Shown here one piece after another: positions 1 to 6,766 of a stretch of 13,455 nucleotides of DNA (positions are counted from its first letter, which is position 1; each line of letters starts with the position of its first letter). The stretch lies in the NCBI GenBank assembly GCA_022447485.1, contig JAKVCH010000039.1, positions 1-13,455 of the forward strand. The letters are read 5' to 3'. The stretch comes from Polyangiaceae bacterium (lineage in GTDB: Bacteria; Myxococcota_A; Polyangia; Polyangiales; Polyangiaceae). Position numbers and translations under genes: made by a program. The notes under the pieces were generated by a model. It had not been told where the DNA came from. It searched no databases and saw only the letters and a list, made by a program, of their open reading frames with translations.

Positions 1-106
1 CGCAAATATCATCCTTCAAATGATACTCTGTATTGCGGGTCACCAAGAGACGATGCCGACGCCGCTCTGGCCCAGCATAAGCTTTCTTCGAATCGGACTG
101 GTTCAT
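1..106 (-). CDS. Conserved-looking hypothetical protein, 5' end only
   Basis: Read on the minus strand, an ATG at 106-104 opens a frame that stays open to the left edge, giving 35 visible codons. The protein begins MNQSDSKKAYAGPERRRHR and continues with a segment containing TRNTEYH. An in-frame TAA lies four codons upstream of the ATG, so this is the first possible start. The basic PERRRHR stretch followed by an ordered-looking segment resembles the beginnings of small hypothetical proteins I associate with deltaproteobacterial genomes, but I cannot name a family or function. No strong Shine-Dalgarno sequence is visible. An extended -10-like element lies upstream (see 153-161). The gene is divergent from the MerR-TPR gene. 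The frame could still be a chance one, although its composition looks protein-like. Confidence 0.55.
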   Translation of the reverse strand, partial: MNQSDSKKAYAGPERRRHRLLVTRNTEYHLKDDIC

Positions 107-152
107 AAGGCAAGATTAATAGCGGTAGATAAAACGGGCAAAATTTCTGCAC

Positions 153-161
153 ATTATCCCA
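153..161 (-). promoter_or_regulatory. Candidate extended -10 promoter for the left-edge gene
   Basis: The minus strand reads TGGGATAAT here. This is a TGn extension followed by GATAAT, a 5 of 6 match to the sigma70 -10 hexamer. It lies about 47 bases upstream of the ATG at 106. No recognisable -35 hexamer sits 17 bases further upstream, so any activity would rely on the extended -10. This is a motif match only. Confidence 0.3.
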
Positions 162-406
162 CATAACCCAAGGTCCGCCCTTCCCTCGCTCAAAGAAAGA
201 ATTTGCGGGCTAGAAAAAAGTCATGACACCTCACCCTCGAGTGGCCAGAGCAAACGCGGCTCATTCAAGGGCAAGCCTCAATAACTAACCGATAACATAT
301 TAACCAGCTTCAATGGGCGCCAGTTATCAAAGCACCTCGGGATGTTCTTTCTGAAGCTTTCGTCAATACGGTTCAACCGCTCAGCATGACAGGCTAGGAC
401 AAAACT

Positions 407-427
407 TTATCCACAACCTGTGGGTAA
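407..427. promoter_or_regulatory. Inverted pair of DnaA-box-like 9-mers
   Basis: TTATCCACA at 407-415 matches the strong consensus DnaA box exactly. TGTGGGTAA at 419-427 is the reverse complement of TTACCCACA, a one-base variant. They face each other across a 3-base spacer and form a near-perfect 9-bp inverted repeat. The pair ends 39 bases upstream of the TTGACA element of the MerR-TPR promoter. This would suit a DnaA-controlled promoter, or an operator of another dyad-binding factor. The sequence match is seen; the DnaA role is inferred. Confidence 0.45.
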
Positions 428-466
428 CTCAAAGGGCGGGGAATCTGACCGAGAAAAATATTCTAT

Positions 467-497
467 TTGACAGTCACTGGACCTCTGTGGCTATTTT
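467..497 (+). promoter_or_regulatory. Sigma70-type promoter of the MerR-TPR gene
   Basis: A perfect TTGACA -35 hexamer lies at 467-472. A TATTTT sequence (4 of 6 matches to TATAAT) lies at 492-497 with a 19-base spacer, slightly long. Transcription would start near 503-506, leaving a leader of about 15-18 bases that contains the GAAGG ribosome-binding sequence at 511-515 before the ATG at 521. The promoter also shows that the in-frame TTG at 467 is the start of the -35 element and not a translation start. Confidence 0.5.
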
Positions 498-520
498 CAT
501 CCCTCATCTCGAAGGTACAA

Positions 521-1546
521 ATGAGTCGCACCAATCAGACAGACGACAAGGTCATTCACGTCGTATTCGGACCAGGCGGAGGACGTTGGGACCCAAGCCT
601 CTTCGGTCGAGGAACGAATGGCACGACGAACGAAAGCTTCACCGATGAAAATCGGGGAGTGAGTTCGCTCCACGCAGAAGCGCTCAGTGAGGCCTTTACG
701 AAGACCGAAGTCTCGAACCTAATTGGCCTCTCACTATCGAAACTACGCACTCTTGATAAGGCTGGCATCGTTGTGCCAAGCGGGAAACGCAAAGGGCGCC
801 GCGCGTACAGCTTTACGGACATGATTGCACTGAGAGCAGCGAAGGCTCTTTTCGATCAAAAAGTAAGGCTCCGCGACGTTACCCGCGCGATCTATGTTCT
901 CCGGCAAGAGCTTCCAAAAATTGAAAGCCCCTTGACCGAACTACAGGTCGTTACTGAGGGTGGCAAAATTGTCGTGCGCACCGATTCGGGAAAGTTCGAA
1001 CCAGTCAGTCGACAACTCGTTCTCGATCTAGAGGTTGCAAAACTACAAGACGATATTGTCAGAGTTCTGCGCCCAGCTGCAGGGCGACGTCGGGTCAAAG
1101 CAGCCTACGAACTGTACCTCCATGCCAGTGAGCTCGATGAAGACCAGCAAACCATGGACGAAGCCATCGAACTCTACAAAAAGGCTCTTGAGCTCGATCC
1201 TTGGCTAGCAATCGCCTACACGAATCTGGGAAATATTGCTTTCCGTCGTCAAAATTCATCGGAAGCAGAGGCGTATTATTCCCAAGCCCTCGATCTTGAT
1301 GATCGCCAGCCGGAAGCCCAATATAACCTCGGCTATCTGATGCTGGAGCGCGGGGAACCCCGCCAGAGCATTGCCTTTTTCTTGGGAGCTTTAGAAGCTG
1401 ACCCGCAATTCGCTGATGCCTACTTCAATTTGGCGATGGCCTACGAACAAACGGGGCAACCCCAGATGGCTCGACCGCTCTGGCAAAGTTATATTGCCTT
1501 AGAGCCGCAAGGAACCTGGAGCGATATTGCTCGTCGTCATCTCTAG
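521..1546 (+). CDS. MerR-type HTH / TPR-repeat protein (putative regulator)
   Basis: This 341-residue protein joins a DNA-binding domain to protein-interaction repeats. Residues 1-55 are polar and probably disordered. Residues 58-133 resemble a MerR-type winged helix: helix-turn-helix (TKTEVSNLIGLSLSKLRTLD), a wing with GKRKGRRAYSF, then helices of the kind seen after MerR wings. Residues 140-185 form a short beta/helical linker. Residues 195-329 hold four TPR-like units of about 34 residues, with alternating W/AxxLG and AxxxYxxALxxDP signatures. It has no signal peptide or membrane segment, so it is cytoplasmic. The ATG at 521 is preferred over a TTG at 467 because GAAGG lies 5 bases upstream of it and the TTG is part of a TTGACA promoter box. 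The repeats probably bind a partner protein, but ligand and target genes are unknown. No metal-binding cysteines are seen, so it is not a MerR metal sensor. Confidence 0.85.
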   Translation: MSRTNQTDDKVIHVVFGPGGGRWDPSLFGRGTNGTTNESFTDENRGVSSLHAEALSEAFTKTEVSNLIGLSLSKLRTLDKAGIVVPSGKRKGRRAYSFTDMIALRAAKALFDQKVRLRDVTRAIYVLRQELPKIESPLTELQVVTEGGKIVVRTDSGKFEPVSRQLVLDLEVAKLQDDIVRVLRPAAGRRRVKAAYELYLHASELDEDQQTMDEAIELYKKALELDPWLAIAYTNLGNIAFRRQNSSEAEAYYSQALDLDDRQPEAQYNLGYLMLERGEPRQSIAFFLGALEADPQFADAYFNLAMAYEQTGQPQMARPLWQSYIALEPQGTWSDIARRHL

Positions 1547-1590
1547 GATGACTCGGCCTGGGATGACTCGCCCTGGGATGACTCGCCCCG
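1546..1590 (+). repeat. 15-bp tandem repeat, three copies
   Basis: Three direct 15-base units follow without gaps: GGATGACTCGGCCTG, GGATGACTCGCCCTG and GGATGACTCGCCCCG. They differ at one or two positions. The first unit starts with the last base of the upstream TAG stop. Because the unit is five codons long, the frame of the MerR-TPR gene would read DDSAW, DDSPW, DDSPR after the stop. The copies look like slippage or unequal-crossover products. Confidence 0.9.
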
Positions 1591-1615
1591 GCCTCAGCGG
1601 TTCTTATGCGGTAGA

Positions 1616-1633
1616 GTTCTCGACAAGGAGAAC
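1616..1633. terminator. Hairpin between convergent genes, possible terminator
   Basis: GTTCTC (1616-1621) and GAGAAC (1628-1633) form a perfect 6-bp stem with a 6-base loop. It lies between the ends of the convergent MerR-TPR and amidase genes. A second inverted repeat, CTGATTC (1638-1644) with GAATCAG (1657-1663), overlaps the amidase stop codon. Neither is followed by a clear run of T, so intrinsic termination is only a possibility. Confidence 0.35.
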
Positions 1634-1645
1634 CAAACTGATTCT

Positions 1646-2488
1646 TCAGGGCTTGTGAATCAGCAAGTCAAACTCGCGCCGATCTTCAGCCACCGGCATC
1701 TGCTCACGAACCTCAGCAAGAGACTGCTTGCTGAGGTTCGCAATCACCAACCCAGGTCCTTCCTTTAGCTCACGCACCACTCTTCCCCAGGGATCGATTA
1801 TCATTGAATGCCCATACGTGCTTCGGCCACCTGGATGTTGCCCCTCTTGCGCTGCAGCCAGAACCCAAGATTGATTTTCGATGGCGCGAGCGCGGAGCAA
1901 GCTCTGCCAGTGTGCCCGTCCGGTTGTGGCAGTAAATGCAGCGGGCACCGTGAGAATTTCGGCACCAGCGTTGCGCTGCGCTTGATAGAATTGGGGAAAC
2001 CGCAAATCGTAACAAATACTCAACCCAAGGCTAAATGATTCGCCCTTCGAGTCAGCTACTGTCGTCACTACGGCTGAGTCACCAGCGAGGGAGCCCTTGG
2101 TTTCGTCCAGGACCGTTCCGTCTTCCAAATGCACTCGAAATAGGTGAACCTTTCGATAGAAGCTCTTCCGCTCGCCCCGGGGATCGTAAACGACCGAGGT
2201 ATTGTAGGGGCGGCGACTATCATGACTGCACTCCGGAAACCCTCCTGCGATTAGGTAGAGACCAAACTCTCGAGACCAATGACTTAACGACTGAAGCACA
2301 GGTCCCGGCTCGTCGAAGGACTCAGCGTGCTGACGCCGTTGTCGCTCTAGACCGAGAAAAGCAAACCCCTCAGGCAAAAGAACGAGCTCAGCCCCCTGGG
2401 CTGCGGCCTCCTGGACCCAATACCTTACCTGCTCCAGATTTGCTTCTTGGTCTTCTTGGCTATTCAATTGAAGAACGGCACAGCGCAT
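1646..2488 (-). CDS. Carbon-nitrogen hydrolase, Nit1-like (deaminated glutathione amidase type)
   Basis: This 280-residue protein is a full-length member of the nitrilase superfamily, whose members hydrolyse amide bonds through a Glu-Lys-Cys triad. The triad is visible: Glu40 in LLPEGF, Lys113 in YRKVHLF and Cys159 in ICYDLRFP. Glu122 is the usual second glutamate. The C-terminal half contains GRAHWQSLLRARAIE, YGHSMIIDPWG and EGPGLV, which closely resemble the Nit1 branch. Nit1 enzymes hydrolyse deaminated glutathione, a by-product of transaminases, so the likely role is cytosolic metabolite repair. No signal peptide is seen. The ATG at 2488-2486 is preceded on its strand by a GGA-rich stretch about 10 bases upstream. 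The gene is convergent with the MerR-TPR gene and divergent from the FHA activator. Other omega-amidase or carbamoylase substrates cannot be excluded from sequence alone. Confidence 0.9.
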   Translation of the reverse strand: MRCAVLQLNSQEDQEANLEQVRYWVQEAAAQGAELVLLPEGFAFLGLERQRRQHAESFDEPGPVLQSLSHWSREFGLYLIAGGFPECSHDSRRPYNTSVVYDPRGERKSFYRKVHLFRVHLEDGTVLDETKGSLAGDSAVVTTVADSKGESFSLGLSICYDLRFPQFYQAQRNAGAEILTVPAAFTATTGRAHWQSLLRARAIENQSWVLAAAQEGQHPGGRSTYGHSMIIDPWGRVVRELKEGPGLVIANLSKQSLAEVREQMPVAEDRREFDLLIHKP

Positions 2489-2570
2489 ACTACTTTTTTC
2501 CAGCTAATGAGGCTTCTGCCTTGAAAAGAAATGCTCTCAAAAAGAATTTCAATCAGAGGTTGGATTGAGC
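2489..2570. promoter_or_regulatory. Divergent intergenic region with symmetric TTGAAA boxes
   Basis: This 82-base gap separates the start codons of the amidase (minus) and the FHA activator (plus), so it should hold both promoters. TTGAAA occurs at 2521-2526 on the plus strand and at 2552-2547 on the minus strand, as the arms of an inverted repeat. Each could be a -35 hexamer, but the -10 positions at 17 bases are poor on both strands. I see no -24/-12 sigma54 promoter. AGAGG at 2555-2559 is the ribosome-binding sequence of the activator gene. Confidence 0.3.
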
Positions 2571-4013
2571 ATGGCACAGCCGGCGAAGATTCGCGATAAT
2601 GTCTCCGAAGCAATGAACGACTTTAGTACTGGTGCCATGCAAAACTTCCACGCTGACGTGGTGGGTGGTCGAGGCGCCTCTTCGGAAGCTGCTCTCGTGT
2701 TGCTTTATGCAGAGAATTATCACGACTTGCGTCCCGCCTATCCTCTGATCGAAAAGAAATACAGCATCGGGCGCTCGGATGATTGCGATATAACTCTGCC
2801 CGTGACGGCTGTATCGCGTCTGCATGCCAGCTTAGAAAGGCGAGGCGAACAGTGGTGCATTCAAGATCATGCATCGACCAACGGGACCTTGGTCGATGGG
2901 CGGCGTATTCATGAACTCGCTCTAGAAGAAAATGCGGAAGTGCGCGTCGGGGATGCTGTGTTCAAATTCGTGGCACGAGGGGGGCGAGGCTATGCCGAGT
3001 ACCCACTTGTTCACGCCCCGAGACTTTCGCCTGCCCCTCAAAGTCGTCCCCTGCTCGGCGGCTTTCAGATGGATCAAATACGCTCTGATCTGGAAAAAGT
3101 TGGGCCAACCGATCTTTCAGTCCTGATCCTTGGCGAAAGCGGCACCGGCAAAGAGGTCACGGCACGAACCCTGCACGAGAGTAGCGGACGAAGTGGTGCG
3201 TTTCAGGCCATCAATTGTGCGGCGCTACCCGAGAACCTGATCGAAAGCGAACTATTTGGCTACAAGAGAGGCGCCTTTTCCGGCGCCGACAAAGACAAAA
3301 AAGGTCTTGTTCAAGTTGCACATAAAGGCACGCTTTTTCTCGACGAAATTGGCGATATGCCAGCGGCGACCCAAGTTAAGTTATTGCGAGTTTTGCAAAA
3401 TCGCGAAGTCTTCCCCGTAGGCGCAACTCAAGCCGAGCCTGTTGATCTACGTATTATTGCCGCAACTCATAAAGACTTAACCCGACTCCAGAACGAGGGC
3501 CTATTCCGTCGAGACCTCTACGCTCGCCTCAACGATTTTCAGGTCCACCTCCCTCCCCTCAGAGACCGTAAAGAAGATATCTATGGTCTGGCTCTCTCAT
3601 TCTTGAAACTCCACAGTCAGAAAAACTATCAAATGAGTTTCCCCTTTGTCGCGGGGCTTTTGCGCCACGACTGGCCCTACAACATTCGCGAACTCGAAAG
3701 CGCGATTCGTCGTGCAGCGGCCCTGTGCACCGACCTACGCCTGCGGGAAGAACACCTTCCAGAAAATGTCCAAGAGGCAATTCTTGACTACGCTGCCATG
3801 GCCAGCCCCCGCTCGCGAGACGAGTCCGCACCCGCTCCGCCAAGCGAAGAAGAGCTACGCGCCTTACTTGTCGCATCGAAGGGCAATATTGCTGAGGTCG
3901 GGCGCCACTTGGGGAAAGCCCGCATGCAGATACATCGATGGCTCTCTCGCTACAACATCGATATCCAGGAGTTCCGCCCAGCCAAGGGGAACTCGAAGCC
4001 CAAGGTCAGTTAA
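2571..4013 (+). CDS. FHA-domain sigma54-dependent transcriptional activator
   Basis: This 480-residue protein is a bacterial enhancer-binding protein. Residues about 56-133 form an FHA domain, which binds phosphothreonine, with the conserved GRS (67-69), SRLH (82-85) and TNG (103-105) present. Residues about 165-395 form the AAA+ domain: Walker A GESGTGKE (188-195), the sigma54-contact loop as GAFSGA (234-239, usually GAFTGA), Walker B GTLFLDE (253-259), arginine-finger segment RRDLYARL (313-320) and a WPYNIREL sensor II segment near 368. Residues about 427-465 form a Fis-type HTH. There is no receiver domain, so the input is probably a Ser/Thr kinase acting through the FHA domain, as described for similar myxobacterial proteins. 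The start could be TTG 2565 or ATG 2571. AGAGG at 2555-2559 is 5 bases from the TTG and 11 from the ATG; ATG is preferred as the commoner codon. Target promoters are not evident here. Confidence 0.93.
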   Translation: MAQPAKIRDNVSEAMNDFSTGAMQNFHADVVGGRGASSEAALVLLYAENYHDLRPAYPLIEKKYSIGRSDDCDITLPVTAVSRLHASLERRGEQWCIQDHASTNGTLVDGRRIHELALEENAEVRVGDAVFKFVARGGRGYAEYPLVHAPRLSPAPQSRPLLGGFQMDQIRSDLEKVGPTDLSVLILGESGTGKEVTARTLHESSGRSGAFQAINCAALPENLIESELFGYKRGAFSGADKDKKGLVQVAHKGTLFLDEIGDMPAATQVKLLRVLQNREVFPVGATQAEPVDLRIIAATHKDLTRLQNEGLFRRDLYARLNDFQVHLPPLRDRKEDIYGLALSFLKLHSQKNYQMSFPFVAGLLRHDWPYNIRELESAIRRAAALCTDLRLREEHLPENVQEAILDYAAMASPRSRDESAPAPPSEEELRALLVASKGNIAEVGRHLGKARMQIHRWLSRYNIDIQEFRPAKGNSKPKVS

Positions 4014-4239
4014 TCCATGACGTCTATTCCGCGCTGGAGCGATTTTGCTCTCAGCGTTATTTCGGTTGCTGCGATGTAAATTCGCCGAAAGAGAGGCTTT
4101 TCCAACCGGAGAAGAGGCGGAATCAACCGAGATCGGCTTGACCGGAACGCAGTAAAGCCGCTACTTCCGCCGTGCACGGAATACCCGTTCAGGAGTGAGA
4201 GCGATCGACAGCTCTCATCAGATTGAAGGAATTAGACTT

Positions 4240-6702
4240 TTGGCAACACGTCGCTCATCGAAACGAACGATAGAAAAGGCAACTGGCAAGGCCGGTAGCA
4301 AGGGCAGTAAAACCAAGGCCAGCGCAAAAACATCGCGCCGAGGCAAGGGAGCAGATAAGCCCGATGCTTTTGCCAATATTAGTGGAGAGCCTTCACCTCT
4401 TCATGAGGTCACTCAATCTCGCTACCTAAACTACGCTCTCTCAGTCATCACCAGTCGAGCTCTGCCAGACGTCCGAGACGGCCTGAAACCGGTGCAGCGC
4501 CGCATTCTTTACACAATGTGGCAACAAAAACTGAGTGCCGAGGCCAAGCATCGCAAATGCGCCAAGGTGGTCGGTGACGTCATGGGTAATTACCACCCCC
4601 ATGGTGATTCAGCGATTTACGATGCCCTCGTCAGGCTCGCTCAGCCCTTTTCGGTACGCTTACCCACTGTCGATGGCTCAGGCAACTTCGGCTCACTCGA
4701 TGGTGATGCCGCGGCCGCAATGCGCTACACCGAATGTCGCCTGGCACCTTCGGCGGCACCCTTACTAGAAGAACTCAACCAAGATACGGTCAGCTTTCGG
4801 CCTAATTACGATGGGACGAAAGAGGAACCGGTTGTTCTACCGGCGAAATACCCAAACCTCTTGATCAACGGCGGCACAGGCATCGCTGTTGGTATGGCGA
4901 CGAATATACCGCCTCATAACCCTGAGGAAGTGTGTCAGGCCAGCATTAGTTTGCTCGATGCACTGGTCGAAGATCGAGAGCTCAGCAGCCGAGAGCTAGC
5001 GCGTACGGTCAAGGGCCCAGACTTCCCAACGGGGGCCCAGATCGTTTCCTCTCCGGAAGAAATCAAGAAAATCTATGAGACGGGTCAGGGCTCGATTAAA
5101 ATTCGAGCAGCCCACGAGATGGGAGAACCCACGCGTACCGGGCCGGTGATCGTAATCACCAGCATTCCCTACGCCGTGAATAAAGCCACCTTGGTCGAGC
5201 GCATCGCCAATCTCGTGACGTCAAAAAAGATGCAATTGATTCACGATGTGCGCGACGTGAGCGCGGACGATATTCGTATTGAGATTGATCTCAAAAAAGA
5301 TGCGGACCCGCAAAAGGTCCTCGGCTACCTTTATAAACATACGCCTCTGCAAACCAACTTCGCAGTCAATATGACCTGCTTGGTGCCCACCGAAAACGCA
5401 GAAATTGGCCGCCCTGACCGCCTCGACTTGCACTCGATTCTTTGGCACTTCTTGCACTTCCGCCTGGAAGTCGTCACCCGCCGCTTGGAGCATGAGCTCC
5501 AGGCTCTGCAAAAGCGCATACATATTCTGGAGGGCTTTGAAGCTGTATTTGATGCCCTGGATGCCATCCTCGCGATCATCAGAAAGAGCGAAGGCAAGGC
5601 CGATGCCGCAAAGAAGATTATCGCCAAGTACGATTTAGATGCAGTTCAGACCGACGCTATCCTTGAGCTCAAGCTCTATCGTCTAGCTCGCCTGGAAATC
5701 ATGGTTATCCGCAAAGAATTGCGGGAAAAGCGCAAGAGAGAGCGGGCCATCAAGAAGCTCTTGGGAGAAAAGTCGGGTATGGGCCGCTGGCAGATGGTCC
5801 GCTCGGAATTAGAGGAAGTCGTTAGTGCGGTTCGAATGGCGGGTGGTAAACGCCGCACGAAAATTGCCTCAGTTGGAGACGAGCCCGAGTTCTCTGCAGA
5901 GGACCTGATCGTTGAAGAAGATGCCCATGTCTTGGTCACGACCGATGGTTGGATCAAACGCCAGCGAGAGATCAAAGACCCCATGAACACTCGCGTTCGT
6001 GAAGGAGATAGCGTTCTCAGCTGCTTTGCTGGCTCCACGCGAGCCACCGCCGTATTCTTCTCGAATCTAGGTACGGCCTACACCCTAAGAATTGCTGATA
6101 TACCGGCGACAACGGGCTACGGAGAACCGATCCAAAAGAACTTCAAGCTCAAAGATGGCGAACGCGTCATTGCAGCGTTTTCATTAGACAAACGTCTTGT
6201 TGGCGACCTCTCCGAGGTCGAAGGCTACTTCCCCGAGAGCTTCGGATTTGCGGCGAGTAGTGACGGTATGGCTGCGACTTTCGGCCTCGCGACAATCGGT
6301 GAAGTCAGTACGAAATCAGGACGACGGTACTTTAAACTGAATGCGGGGCAAGAAATTGTCAGCGTCGATATCGTTGGAGGCGAAGAAACCATCATTGCCG
6401 CAACGACCAACCGACGGGTACTCCTTTGTCCCGTTGAAGAAGTCTCTTATCTCGCAAGCGCAGGTAAAGGTGTTCATCTCATCAAGCTAGAGAAAGGTGA
6501 TAGGTTATTGGCTGCAAAACCTGCCCTATCGCCCACCGATACCCTTACCCTCAAGACCTCCATGGGTGGAGAACAGAGGGTGAACACAGCAAAGTACGAA
6601 ACAACTTCTCGCGCTGGCAAAGGGCGGGAAATCATCAAAAGGGGTAAGCTAGCTGCGCTGATCCCCGAACCTATCGAAGCCCCGGAACCTCTCGAAGGTT
6701 AA
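4240..6702 (+). CDS. parC: DNA topoisomerase IV subunit A (ParC)
   Basis: ParC is the DNA breakage-reunion subunit of topoisomerase IV and acts with ParE to decatenate chromosomes. In 820-residue numbering, the core opens with LHEVTQSRYLNYALS and RDGLKPVQRRILY, followed by HPHGDSAIYD and the catalytic tyrosine Y163 in MRYTE. GGTGIAVGMATNIPPHN follows, then a coiled-coil region and a beta-pinwheel C-terminal domain from about 550, with degenerate GyrA-box-like SAGKG (near 738) and RAGKGREI (near 790). This weak box suits ParC and not GyrA. The start is uncertain. A GTG at 4195 directly abuts AGGA, which is unusable spacing. The TTG at 4240 has GAAGGA (4225-4230) 9 bases upstream and is preferred. 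The first ~45 residues are an unusual Lys/Ser/Ala/Gly-rich basic tail. parE follows 64 bases downstream, probably in the same transcript. Ser124 and Asp128 occupy quinolone-contact positions. The 226 bases before the gene show nothing clear. Confidence 0.93.
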   Translation: MATRRSSKRTIEKATGKAGSKGSKTKASAKTSRRGKGADKPDAFANISGEPSPLHEVTQSRYLNYALSVITSRALPDVRDGLKPVQRRILYTMWQQKLSAEAKHRKCAKVVGDVMGNYHPHGDSAIYDALVRLAQPFSVRLPTVDGSGNFGSLDGDAAAAMRYTECRLAPSAAPLLEELNQDTVSFRPNYDGTKEEPVVLPAKYPNLLINGGTGIAVGMATNIPPHNPEEVCQASISLLDALVEDRELSSRELARTVKGPDFPTGAQIVSSPEEIKKIYETGQGSIKIRAAHEMGEPTRTGPVIVITSIPYAVNKATLVERIANLVTSKKMQLIHDVRDVSADDIRIEIDLKKDADPQKVLGYLYKHTPLQTNFAVNMTCLVPTENAEIGRPDRLDLHSILWHFLHFRLEVVTRRLEHELQALQKRIHILEGFEAVFDALDAILAIIRKSEGKADAAKKIIAKYDLDAVQTDAILELKLYRLARLEIMVIRKELREKRKRERAIKKLLGEKSGMGRWQMVRSELEEVVSAVRMAGGKRRTKIASVGDEPEFSAEDLIVEEDAHVLVTTDGWIKRQREIKDPMNTRVREGDSVLSCFAGSTRATAVFFSNLGTAYTLRIADIPATTGYGEPIQKNFKLKDGERVIAAFSLDKRLVGDLSEVEGYFPESFGFAASSDGMAATFGLATIGEVSTKSGRRYFKLNAGQEIVSVDIVGGEETIIAATTNRRVLLCPVEEVSYLASAGKGVHLIKLEKGDRLLAAKPALSPTDTLTLKTSMGGEQRVNTAKYETTSRAGKGREIIKRGKLAALIPEPIEAPEPLEG

Positions 6703-6766
6703 ATAGCTCAATCATTTATTTTTCTCGACAACGACGAATTGACCCCAACTCATCCACGCATTCATC

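Larger units (their letters stand above)
107..466. other. Non-coding intergenic region between divergent genes
   Basis: These 360 bases separate the left-edge minus-strand gene from the MerR-TPR gene. I find no plausible coding frame or RNA gene. What can be seen is a candidate minus-strand -10 element at 153-161 and an inverted pair of DnaA-box-like 9-mers at 407-427. AT-rich patches such as 285-305 do not form a convincing unwinding element, and I count too few DnaA boxes to call a replication origin. Confidence 0.6.

Noticed and set aside
107..466. Chromosomal replication origin
   Set aside because: Only one exact and one variant DnaA box are present. There is no box cluster, no clear AT-rich unwinding element and no dnaA, dnaN or rpmH neighbour.
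467..520. TTG at 467 as the start of the MerR-TPR gene
   Set aside because: The TTG is the beginning of a perfect TTGACA -35 box. The ATG at 521 has GAAGG 5 bases upstream, and the 18 extra residues look unlike a conserved N-terminus.
2035..2568. Long plus-strand open frame opposite the amidase gene
   Set aside because: It is antisense to a gene with an intact catalytic triad, has no recognisable domain and ends just before the activator start. It reads as a shadow frame.
4195..4239. GTG at 4195 as the parC start
   Set aside because: AGGA directly abuts the GTG, leaving no spacing for ribosome binding. The TTG at 4240 has GAAGGA at a usable distance. It remains an alternative.
4014..4239. 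Possible small gene between the activator and parC
   Set aside because: Short frames here show no ribosome-binding site, domain or recognisable composition, and one is the out-of-frame tail of the activator gene.
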